Under the pieces are notes generated by a model that saw only the letters and a list, made by a program, of their open reading frames with translations, had not been told where the DNA came from and ran no database searches. From Variovorax sp. OV700 (lineage in GTDB: Bacteria > Pseudomonadota > Gammaproteobacteria > Burkholderiales > Burkholderiaceae_C), in the NCBI RefSeq assembly GCF_900099805.1, contig NZ_FNDR01000016.1:1-64000 (forward strand): a DNA stretch of 64,000 nt. Direction: 5' to 3'. Below, one piece after another: positions 51,253-59,800 of the stretch; position 1 is the first letter of the stretch; each line of letters opens with the position of its first letter. The translations under genes and the position numbers were made by a program.

Positions 51253-53475
51253 ATGGAGAGTGCGACCAAAGAAATCGATCGTGAATTCGACGCGATGTTG
51301 CGCATTCACCAGGAGGGCATGCTGGATCAAGCGGAAGCCGGCTATCAGGAAATCCTGCGCCGCGCACCGCGCCATCACCAGAGCCTTGGGATGCTCGGCA
51401 TCTTGGGCATTCAGCGAAGTCATCTCGACGACGCGTTGCGATACGCCGATCTCGCGATTGCCATCGAACCGCGAATTTCAAACACGCATGCAACCCGCGG
51501 CAATGCCTTGCACGGACTGAAGCGCCATGAAGAAGCGATAGAGGCTTATCAAGTGGCGCTGCGGCTGGACCCTGGCGCGCATGACGTTCTTACAAATCTC
51601 GCGAATGCTCTCAATCGGCAGGGCCACTTCGAGCGGGCAATGCAGTGCTATGACCGCGCATTGGCAATTTGCCCGACTTCCATCGACACGCATTACAACC
51701 GAGGTGTGGCGCTGTTCGAGAAAGGAAAGCATGCCGAAGCGCTGATCGATTTTGATGCCGTGCTGGCAAGGTCGAGCGATGATCCCGATGCCCAGTGCAG
51801 GCGCATTTACGCGCTATGCGGCTTGCATTTGCATCAGGATGCCTTGGCCGAAAGCAACAAGGCAATCGCTCGTCACGCATCATCGGTGGACGCCTGGAGA
51901 GCGCACGGCCACGTGCTTCTTGGGATGGGGAACTCGTTAGAGGCCGCGCAAGCGTTTGAACGCGTGATCGCCCTCGGCGCGCAATCGCCGCGAAGTTGCG
52001 GGGAAGACCACTTTCTTGCCGCGCGCTCGCTCATCGTAGGGAATCGGCATGATGAAGCGCTCCTTCATCTTGAAAAGGCCCTTGACTGCGATCCGGTGCC
52101 AGCCTACGCCGCGGGAGACCGTTTCCTTGCGATGGCGCAATTGGTGCGCTGGCACGACTTCGACAGCGCCAAGGCTCGTCTTTGCGAAGCGGTCATGCGG
52201 GGAGAACCAGCCGCATCCCCGTTTGTCATGGCGGTTGGATGCGATGACCTTGAAGTGATCCGACGGGCGGGAGCGACGTTCATGGCGCATTTTTTCCCAG
52301 ATGCCGAGCCTTCGCCGCTGCCCGAACGCAGCCGCCACGAAAGGATTCGTCTGGGGTATTTTTCTGCGGACTTTCATGCGCACGCGACCACGTTGCTGAT
52401 CGCCGAGCTTCTTGAAAAGCATGACAACTCGAAGTTCGAGGTGTTTCTTTTTTCCTTCGGACCGTCCGCTCCAGATGACATGACCAAGCGTCTGACGCAG
52501 TCGATAGATCATTTTCTCGACGTCTCCCAGGAGTCGGATAGCGCTGTTTGCGCGTTGTCCCGCAAGCTGGAAATCGACATAGCGATCGACTTGAAAGGCT
52601 ACACACAAAACTGCCGCCCACGCATATTCGCCGAGCGCGCCGCACCCGTGCAGGTCAACTACTTGGGCTATCCCGCAAGCATGGGGACCACATCCATCGA
52701 CTACATCGTGGGCGATGCCATCGTTACGCCGCCGGAGCATGCGCCTTTCTATGCCGAGAAGTTCGTATCCCTGCCCCATTGCTATCAACCGAACGCCCCG
52801 GCCTTGCGTTCGATCGCGCCCATGCAGGGTGACAAGGCAAGTGCCAGAAATGCAGCCGGCCTTCCTGCAAACGGATTCGTCTTCTGTTGCTTCAACAACA
52901 CCTACAAGATCACCCCAGCCGTCTTTGCGGTCTGGATGCGAGTTCTCCATGCGGTCCCCGACAGCGTTCTATGGCTGTACAGGCCGGACAGCCGGACAGA
53001 ACCTCGCCTGCGGCAGGAAGCGTTGAATCTCGGCATTTCGCCTGAGCGCCTTGTTTTTGCGCCACGGCAACCCCTGCCTGATCACCTCAGCCGGCATGCG
53101 CTGGCGGATTTGTTCCTGGACACGTTTCCTTGCAATGCGCACACCACGGGGAGCGACGCGCTCTGGGCGGGCCTCCCCTTGCTCACATGCCTCGGAACAA
53201 CGTTTGCCAGCCGAGTTGCCGCCAGCCTGCTCCATGCCGTCGGGTTGCCGGAGATGGTGATGCCCACTCTCGAAGCGTATGCGACGAGGGCCATCGAGTT
53301 GGCCGCAGATCCCATTGAGCTCCAGCGCCAAGGGGAGCATCTACACCAGGCAAGGACGAATGCACCATTGTTCGATATGGAGCGGTACCGATCTGGTATC
53401 GAAGCCGCGTATCGGATGATGATGGAGCGCCACATGCGACGTGAGCCACCGATCCCGCTCGTCGTCCCTGCATGA
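51253..53475 (+). CDS. TPR-GT41 glycosyltransferase (SPINDLY / O-GlcNAc transferase-like)
   Basis: 740 residues from ATG 51253 with GGGAG upstream. Residues about 25-320 are TPR repeats, e.g. ALRLDPGAHDVLTNLANALN and ALAICPTSIDTHYNRGVALF. The catalytic part begins with RIRLGYFSADFHAHATTLLI, continues with DLKGYTQNCRPRIFAERAAP and VQVNYLGYPASMGTTSIDYI, and ends HTTGSDALWAGLPLLTCLGT followed by FASRVAASLLHAVGL. These are hallmarks of GT41 enzymes that glycosylate Ser/Thr of proteins. Lower GC than the window suggests transfer. Its divergent neighbour is a Ser/Thr-rich trimeric adhesin, a plausible substrate. Confidence 0.9.
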   Translation: MESATKEIDREFDAMLRIHQEGMLDQAEAGYQEILRRAPRHHQSLGMLGILGIQRSHLDDALRYADLAIAIEPRISNTHATRGNALHGLKRHEEAIEAYQVALRLDPGAHDVLTNLANALNRQGHFERAMQCYDRALAICPTSIDTHYNRGVALFEKGKHAEALIDFDAVLARSSDDPDAQCRRIYALCGLHLHQDALAESNKAIARHASSVDAWRAHGHVLLGMGNSLEAAQAFERVIALGAQSPRSCGEDHFLAARSLIVGNRHDEALLHLEKALDCDPVPAYAAGDRFLAMAQLVRWHDFDSAKARLCEAVMRGEPAASPFVMAVGCDDLEVIRRAGATFMAHFFPDAEPSPLPERSRHERIRLGYFSADFHAHATTLLIAELLEKHDNSKFEVFLFSFGPSAPDDMTKRLTQSIDHFLDVSQESDSAVCALSRKLEIDIAIDLKGYTQNCRPRIFAERAAPVQVNYLGYPASMGTTSIDYIVGDAIVTPPEHAPFYAEKFVSLPHCYQPNAPALRSIAPMQGDKASARNAAGLPANGFVFCCFNNTYKITPAVFAVWMRVLHAVPDSVLWLYRPDSRTEPRLRQEALNLGISPERLVFAPRQPLPDHLSRHALADLFLDTFPCNAHTTGSDALWAGLPLLTCLGTTFASRVAASLLHAVGLPEMVMPTLEAYATRAIELAADPIELQRQGEHLHQARTNAPLFDMERYRSGIEAAYRMMMERHMRREPPIPLVVPA

Positions 53476-53535
53476 TCGCGCGGCAGTTGCACGGCTCGCC
53501 GTGAGTGCTGCCCTCCCGCCCGCAAGACATCGCCG

Positions 53536-54312
53536 TTACAGCGCCATATGGGCTCGCGAGATGGCACCGATATCCCCGATGTGGTCGTAATTGCCGCCGT
53601 GCGTCACGCGGAACCATGGAACGCCCCACACTCGCCCACCCGCGCGGCGCACCTTGTGGCAAAAAGAGATGTCTTCCGAGGTATGGAAGCCGTTGACCAC
53701 GGTCTCTTCAAAAAACACATTCAGTTCGATTTGCTGCGATCCCATCCTGACGCGCTGAACCCCGTGCGCCATCAGGTGTTCTAGAGCGGAGCGACTTATC
53801 AGCATGGCGCCCGTCCCGATCGCCTCGACTTCCACAGGACGATCTTCGAACACATCCTCCATCCGTCCCGATAGCGGCTTGAACATGCCGTCGAACGACC
53901 CGGCCAGCGTGGCCAGACCCTCACTTGCCAGTTGAGGCTGCATGCGTGCTGCCGCCATCACACGCTCCCAGTTCAAGCGCTTGCGGGGACAGATGGCCGC
54001 AACAACGTCGTGAGGCTCCAGCGACTCACTGGCTGCCAACATGCGCATCAAATCCTCCGGCGGAAAGGCCATATCCGCGTCGATGAACAACAGATGAGAC
54101 AGGCGATCATCACGCAAGAATTCGTCGACAAGCAAATTCCGCGCGACCGCGATCACACTCGAACTCGACGACCACAGCAGCCGGCACCCGATCCCCGCGT
54201 TCATTGCCGCCGCCTGAATGCCGAACAGCGTGTTCGCATAGCTCATTAGCACCGTGTTGTTGTATGCCGGAGTGGCGATGCCCAGATTGACGATTTTTCT
54301 TGCGTTCGGCAT
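53536..54312 (-). CDS. Glycosyltransferase-like protein (GT-A/DxD type)
   Basis: 258 residues from ATG 54312 (MPNARKIVNLGIATPAYNN), with AAGG/AGG upstream; the longer reading starts at a TTG. The N-terminal LGIATPAYNN strand, VIAVARNLLVDEFL, and LLFIDADMAF (a DxD metal/sugar-nucleotide motif) identify a GT2-like nucleotide-diphospho-sugar fold. FFEETVVNGFHTSEDISFCH holds the late acidic/ED base region. It converges with the GT41 gene 60 bases away, and could extend or initiate the glycan. Donor and acceptor are unknown. Confidence 0.72.
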   Translation of the reverse strand: MPNARKIVNLGIATPAYNNTVLMSYANTLFGIQAAAMNAGIGCRLLWSSSSSVIAVARNLLVDEFLRDDRLSHLLFIDADMAFPPEDLMRMLAASESLEPHDVVAAICPRKRLNWERVMAAARMQPQLASEGLATLAGSFDGMFKPLSGRMEDVFEDRPVEVEAIGTGAMLISRSALEHLMAHGVQRVRMGSQQIELNVFFEETVVNGFHTSEDISFCHKVRRAGGRVWGVPWFRVTHGGNYDHIGDIGAISRAHMAL

Positions 54313-54598
54313 CGTGCCTACCTTGGATGAATGAGAGACGGAGTGTTCGCCAGAGTATGCCAAGGGGCAAGTACAAGGGCGGCTTTTCGAGTAACTTGCT
54401 CGGGCGAGATGACGGGTGTCTAGCTGTGAAGCATCAAGGAATTTATTTCTTGACAGTCGAGTCTGGACATAAGCGCGACTCCGCCAATCTGGAAGTAGCG
54501 CTGGCTGTCTTGCTCCGGCGCGGCCACCAGCTGGGTGCTCAGGGTCGCCGTCAATGCATCCGCACTTCGCGTGAAATGCTTAGGGCCGGGCTAAACTG

Positions 54599-54772
54599 AT
54601 GGGCCAGAACACGCAGCCGGCCGCTGCCGGCACCACGCGGCGCGGTACCACCAGGCGCGGGCCGGTGTCGCGGCTGCACCAGCAAATCGATGCGGTGGAG
54701 CAACTGCCAAAGACCAAGCAGCAGTTCGTCTCGCAGATGCTGGAGACGGTTCTGGCGCAGGCCAGCCACTGA
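54599..54772 (+). pseudogene. Remnant of a transcriptional regulator C-terminus (57 residues)
   Basis: A short ORF whose end reads LHQQIDAVEQLPKTKQQFVS and then QMLETVLAQASH. This resembles the last helices of XRE/HTH regulators often found next to ORF6N genes. The HTH itself is missing, and a stop (TAG at 54581) lies just upstream in the same frame. It is either a decayed regulator or a small protein in its own right. It ends 34 bases before the ORF6N gene. Confidence 0.4.
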
Positions 54773-54806
54773 AGAACAAAGACCGGAAGACAAGACCAGG
54801 GAACGC

Positions 54807-55412
54807 ATGGCGACAACAACGACAAGAACAGCCGGCGCGCTGCTGCCGCGCATCGAGGGGCGCATCCAGCTGCTGCGCGGCCTGAAGGTGATGATCGACG
54901 CCGATCTGGCAGAGCTCTATGGCGTGCCGACCAAGGCGCTGAACCAGGCCGTCAAGCGCAACGCGGGGCGCTTTCCGTCGGACTTCATGTTCCAGCTGGA
55001 CGCGGCCGAGAAGGCCGAGGTGGTCACAAACTGTGACCACCTCTCGAAGCTGAAGTTTTCCAGATCGCTGCCGTTTGCTTTCACGGAGTTCGGGGCGGTG
55101 GCGCTGGCCAATATCCTGGCCTCAAGCCAGGCCGTCGAGATGGGCATCTACGTGGTGCGCGCGTTCGTGCGGCTGCGCCAGGCGGCGAGTCTGCATGAGG
55201 ACCTGGCCAAGCGGCTGGCCGAGATCGAGGAGAAGACGGAGCGGCTGGAATTGAGCCACGACACGTTCAGCCGCAACACGCGCAATCAGCTGAGGCAGCT
55301 CTTCGAGGCGGTCAGGGAACTGACGATGCCACCCGATCCACCGAAGCGGCCGATCGGGTTCGTGACGCCCGAGGAGAAGAAGGCGACCAAGGGCAAGGCG
55401 CGCACGGGCTGA
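54807..55412 (+). CDS. ORF6N-domain DNA-binding protein (phage-like)
   Basis: 201 residues from ATG 54807. The ORF6N domain (about 12-105) is clear: RGLKVMIDADLAELYGVPTK, LNQAVKRNAGRFPSDFMFQL and SRSLPFAFTEFGAVALANIL. It is followed by a coiled-coil helix (LHEDLAKRLAEIEEKTERLE) and a basic C-terminal tail (KKATKGKARTG). The domain occurs in phage antirepressor-like and toxin-linked proteins. Together with the regulator remnant it points to mobile-element origin of this segment. Confidence 0.88.
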   Translation: MATTTTRTAGALLPRIEGRIQLLRGLKVMIDADLAELYGVPTKALNQAVKRNAGRFPSDFMFQLDAAEKAEVVTNCDHLSKLKFSRSLPFAFTEFGAVALANILASSQAVEMGIYVVRAFVRLRQAASLHEDLAKRLAEIEEKTERLELSHDTFSRNTRNQLRQLFEAVRELTMPPDPPKRPIGFVTPEEKKATKGKARTG

Positions 55413-55538
55413 CAGACGACACACCGATGACGCGCCCAGGGTGGTCGCAGCTTGCGACCACAGAACCCCGGCACTCGGCGGCCAAGGGGTTGGGCGAGGC
55501 ATATATTTTTTTAGCTGCTACTGAACAGGCATGCACGC

Positions 55539-56129
55539 ATGAAGACCGACGTGATTCCCCAGCAACAAATCCGTGCCATGTACGACGCCGACACCATTCG
55601 GGTCTATCAGGCGTACAGCGATGCGATTGCCGACTCTGCTCTGGCGCATGGCCGCTTCATCTCGCCACCGTTCAAGCTGGAGCGCATGACGTGGATCAAG
55701 CCTTCTTTCCTCTGGATGATGTACCGCGCCGGCTGGGGGTTGAAGGACGAAGGCCAGAAGCGCATTCTGGCGATCGACATCACGCGCGAGGGCTTCGAGT
55801 GGGCTTTGGCCCATAGCTGTCCGAGCCACTCGCCAGCAGGCATGTCGATGGATGCCTACGCCGAGCTCAAGCAGCGCTGCCCGGTGCGGGTGCAATGGGA
55901 TCCGGAGCGCGATTTGCATTTGCAGCCATTGGAGCATCGGGCCATTCAGATTGGCCTGAGCAAGGAGGCTGTTGAGCTTTATGTGCGGCAATGGATTCGC
56001 AAGATTACCGAGGTGACGGCGACAGCCCACCACATTCATTCCCTCGTTCTGAGCAAAGAACTGAACATGGCACGCGCAGCACTACCGATCGAGTTGCCCT
56101 ACGCCGCATCAACAGGATTGCGCTTGTAG
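55539..56129 (+). CDS. DUF4291 domain-containing protein
   Basis: 196 residues from ATG 55539. The family block is well kept: IRAMYDADTIRVYQAYSDAI, FKLERMTWIKPSFLWMMYRA, and ILAIDITREGFEWAL. No function is established for DUF4291. There is no signal peptide, so it is presumably cytosolic. An AT-rich ATATATTTTTTTAGCTG stretch just upstream may be part of the promoter. It is followed by a terminator-like structure, so it is probably monocistronic. Confidence 0.87.
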   Translation: MKTDVIPQQQIRAMYDADTIRVYQAYSDAIADSALAHGRFISPPFKLERMTWIKPSFLWMMYRAGWGLKDEGQKRILAIDITREGFEWALAHSCPSHSPAGMSMDAYAELKQRCPVRVQWDPERDLHLQPLEHRAIQIGLSKEAVELYVRQWIRKITEVTATAHHIHSLVLSKELNMARAALPIELPYAASTGLRL

Positions 56130-56193
56130 GCGCAAGGGACATCTCACCATTCGCGCTCAGCGGCCGGCCTTGAATCGCTCCGGGTTTTGTGGA

Positions 56194-56262
56194 GGCTTCA
56201 ACTCTTGAGAAGATGAAGCCCTAACAAACCTCAGCCAACGACTAGGATGGTGAGGGCTTTTT
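56194..56262 (+). terminator. Terminator-like hairpins after the DUF4291 gene
   Basis: AGCCCT (56217-56222) can pair with AGGGCT (56253-56258), and CCTCA-GCC with GG-TGAGG inside it; the stem runs straight into TTTTT (56258-56262). A separate hairpin GGCTTCA (56194-56200) / TGAAGCC (56214-56220) shares its 3' bases with the first stem, so the two are mutually exclusive. The downstream stem plus T-run looks like an intrinsic terminator for plus-strand transcripts. Confidence 0.55.
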
Positions 56263-56286
56263 ACCTTTTAACTGCTAACGCCATCC

Positions 56287-56817
56287 TCAGCCGCCCTCGG
56301 CGCCGCGCTTGTTCAGCAGCGCGAGCAAATCAACGCCGCCTTTCACCCAGAACTTGCTCGACGTGGGGAACGCTTCTTCGGGATATTCGGTCACGAAGTC
56401 GATAAACCGACCAGTCCACCCATCCGGCACATACCGCTCCATCGCAGCGCCCTGCGAGTAGAAGGCGCCGACCTCCCGCCCGTCGAAATCGACAAACATT
56501 ATCGGGAACAGGTCACCCACATCCCACCAAGAACGGGCCGTTTGGTATCGCTTGGCAAGCTCCATTGCCAGCGTGTCCGGCGCGACTTCGTAATCTTTCA
56601 AGCACGCCAAGAATTCAGCCGCATTCTTTTCGTTTACGACCTTAAATCCGAAGCGATATGCATCGTTGAATTCCGGCACGTCATATCCGTTCTGGATGAA
56701 CTCGTTACGCCATTTGTTCACGTCCATGACCCACCAGTCCCGGTCGCACCGGAACCAGCGAATGCGGCCCTCGTAGCGAACGGCGACCACAACAACTTCA
56801 ACATCCATGCTGCTCAT
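56287..56817 (-). CDS. Probable immunity protein to the Rhs toxin tip
   Basis: 176 residues from ATG 56817, which overlaps the Rhs stop as ATGA (56814-56817), so translation is coupled. The protein is soluble with no signal peptide, rich in Trp, Phe and acidic residues (WWVMDVNKWRNEFIQNGYD, FVTEYPEEAFP, SSKFWVKGGV). I do not recognise the family. Position, size and coupling directly after an Rhs C-terminal tip are the standard arrangement for polymorphic-toxin immunity genes. Its GC is lower than the Rhs core. Confidence 0.7.
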   Translation of the reverse strand: MSSMDVEVVVVAVRYEGRIRWFRCDRDWWVMDVNKWRNEFIQNGYDVPEFNDAYRFGFKVVNEKNAAEFLACLKDYEVAPDTLAMELAKRYQTARSWWDVGDLFPIMFVDFDGREVGAFYSQGAAMERYVPDGWTGRFIDFVTEYPEEAFPTSSKFWVKGGVDLLALLNKRGAEGG

Positions 56818-59800
56818 CCGCCACCTTTCGTAACTCTGCCTGACCCAGGTATGGCCACTTCTTGGAGCCATTGTCCCCAAATGTCTGGCAACTCATAGGA
56901 GCGACCCGGCGTCGTGGGGTCAACCACCTTTGGAGCCAAGCCGCCCTGGTTGGCTGGATTGGTTCTATATCCAGCCTGCGGAATGGCCTCTTCGCCGATG
57001 AAGTCGCCCATCCATTTTGGAATCTCGAACGACGTGACGTTCGCTCCCGGCCGCTTGCTCAGGAAGTACTCTGCATGGGCTGGGTCACCGATGCTGATAG
57101 TCAGCGTCGTCCGGTTAATCAGCGGGTTACCGTTCTCGTCAATGGTAATCAACTGACGGCTTGCGAGGGGCGGCGTTCCTCCTTGAACTCGGAAGACTGT
57201 CACCGTCTCCCCCGCGCCGTCTACAACGCCAGCCACACGCCCAACATTGGAAGACGTACCTGCCGCGTCCGCCACCACCGCTCCACCCCTGAGCAATGGC
57301 GCTGCCGCCAGCACCGTCCCGGGCAAGCTCTCCCCGAATGCTCTCGGGTCCTGCCGGTACAGCGCACCGAACGGCGCGGTGACCGGTGATGCAAGACCGC
57401 GCATCAAGCCGCCCGCCGTGTTCAACGCAGTCGGCCCGAACCCCTGCGTTTGCAACGAGCGCCCCAACGCGCTGTCCAGCGGGTAGCTCATTGGCCGTCC
57501 GCCCAGCGCATTGTTCAACCCGTACACGCCCGTGCCGATGGCATCGCTGGCTGTCAGCACCGCTTGCTTGCCCAGGTTGACCATGCCCATGGCCATGTTT
57601 TCGAGGCCGGTGCCGACGCCGCTGAGCGTGCGGCCGAGCGGGTTGAATGCGAAGAAGGCCTCGCTGTCGCTCAGCGCACGAATCGAGTCACCGGGCCGGA
57701 CATTTTGTGGAGCGTCTGCCCAATGCCCTCGAACAAGATCGCCATCGACCAATTCGTTTGATACCCATCGGTACGGAGATGGCGGCAACGGCGTGCCCAT
57801 CGCGCCCCCCTGATTGATCGACCCTTCCGTCGCACTCCTGACTTCATCGATGAAGCCGCGCCCGTCGTCGCTGCGAATGCTCTCAGCCTGCCCAAACACA
57901 CCGAAGCCCACGCGCGGCACGCCATCGGCACCCATGCTGCTCCACGTTCCACCCGACTCGGGCCTATTGGCCAGATCGAGCATGCGATCGATGTTCTGCT
58001 CACGGCCGCTGCCTGTACCCATGCCGCTGTAGCCAGGACCGGCCGCAAGCTGTACGCCGGCAGACCGATTGCCGCCAGGTTGGCTGAAGGCCCCCACGAT
58101 CTGGTCATAGGCCGCAGCGCGCGTGTCCCACGATTGCTGGTTCTTCGCGATGAATTCACCAAGCGGGTCGGCCTGCTGCCCATTGGCCCTTGCGAGACTG
58201 TCCCCCAACGCATTGCCAAACGCGTCCGCAGCCAGCGTGGCGGCGCTGACCTTGCCCCCGCGCACCACCTGCCCCACGATGCTCCCGCCCAGACCCGACA
58301 CCAGGCTCTTGCCCACGTCGAAGCCGCCGACCGACGGGTTGTAGTCCATGGCCAGGTTGAGGCCCATCCCCACGCCCGCACCGATCGCGCTGCCCGCCAC
58401 CCCCCGCCAGTCGAACCTGTCCTGCAGCCCCGTCGCGACCGCAATGCCCTGCGTCACGGCATTCGAGATTGCGACCGTCACGATGCGCGTCGCCAGCGCG
58501 CTTTCGGTGATGGACTGGATGCTCGGACCGATCACTTCGCTCACCCCGGCACCGATGCCTGCACTTAAGCCGGCCAGCGCCACCTGCTTCCAGCTGATCT
58601 CCTCCAGATTTCCCATCGCAACGCCGGCCGCCTGGCTCAACACGGAGCCCAGCATGGCGCCCGCGACCCCACCGGTGTAGATCGTCACCACCACGGCAAT
58701 GACCACCATGATGATCTGCCCCACCACCCCGCAGCCGTCGTCCTCGGCCTGCGGCGTCGCCATCATCGTGGCCGAGTCGCTCGCAATCTTGCTCGGGTCG
58801 TACGGCCTGAAGGTGCTCGCGTTGTCCGCACTCCCCACCCTTGTCGGAATCCTGAGCACCTGCCCGGTGCGCAGGTCCGCATCGCTGCTCAGCCCGTTCG
58901 CATCCGCGATCAGGTACCACAGGCTCGCATCCCCGTACGCCCCCCGGGCGATGCTCTGCAGCGTGTCGCCCGTGGCCACCGCATAGGTGCCCGGGCTGCC
59001 CGCGGGGTAGTTGCCGTCGATGGGCTGGTAGCCGAAGCTGAAGTCGCTCTGGGCGCTGAAGAGCGGGCCGTTCTGCGCCAGCGGCGTGCCCTCGAAGCGG
59101 GTGTCCGCCAGGAGGCCGTAGCGCCCCAGCACCTCCCCGTTGACCACCAGCTGGCGCTGGCCGTTGGCGTGCACCTGGGGCGTGCCCTCGTAGGCGTAGT
59201 AGGCGTACAGGGCATTGCCGTTCGCGTCGTTCACGAAGTTGTGCGTGCGCAAGGTCGGATGGGTCATCTGGCCCGCATCGCCGGTGCCGTTCAGGTGGCC
59301 GTTGGCGTCGTAGTGGTAGCCCAGGCCGCCCCGGGTCATCAGCGCGCCGGTGATCGCGTTCTTGGTTTCGCTGACGCTCTCGGCTGTGCGGTAGCCCTCG
59401 GCGCGCACCACGGTGTTGGCGGTGCGGGTGAAGGTGTTGTTGACGGTGTCGGCCACCAGGTAGCCCAGCACGTTGCCCTCGGCGTCGTAGTCGTAGTTCA
59501 CCGCGTTCTCGGCCACCAGGTATTCGGTGGTCTTCTGGTGCACCATCCGGCCGTTGGCGTCGTACAGGCTCTGGCGCGCCTGCAGCGCCGCGTTGCCGGT
59601 GGCCACGCTTTGCTGGCGCTGCAAGGTGATGTAGTCCACCCCCAGGCCGGCCGGCGCGCTGCTGAGGACGCGGTGGGCCGCGTCGTAGCCGCGCGCCTCC
59701 ACCAGGGCGCCGTCGCGCACGGTGCTCACGAGGCGGTTCAGCCCGTCGTAGCCGTAGACCTCGGTGCTCTCGCCGCCCTCGACGGCCCACTGGCCGCTGC

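Noticed and set aside
54360..54598. Small plus-strand ORF upstream of the regulator remnant
   Set aside because: No recognisable family, no clear ribosome site, and codon use not distinct from noise.
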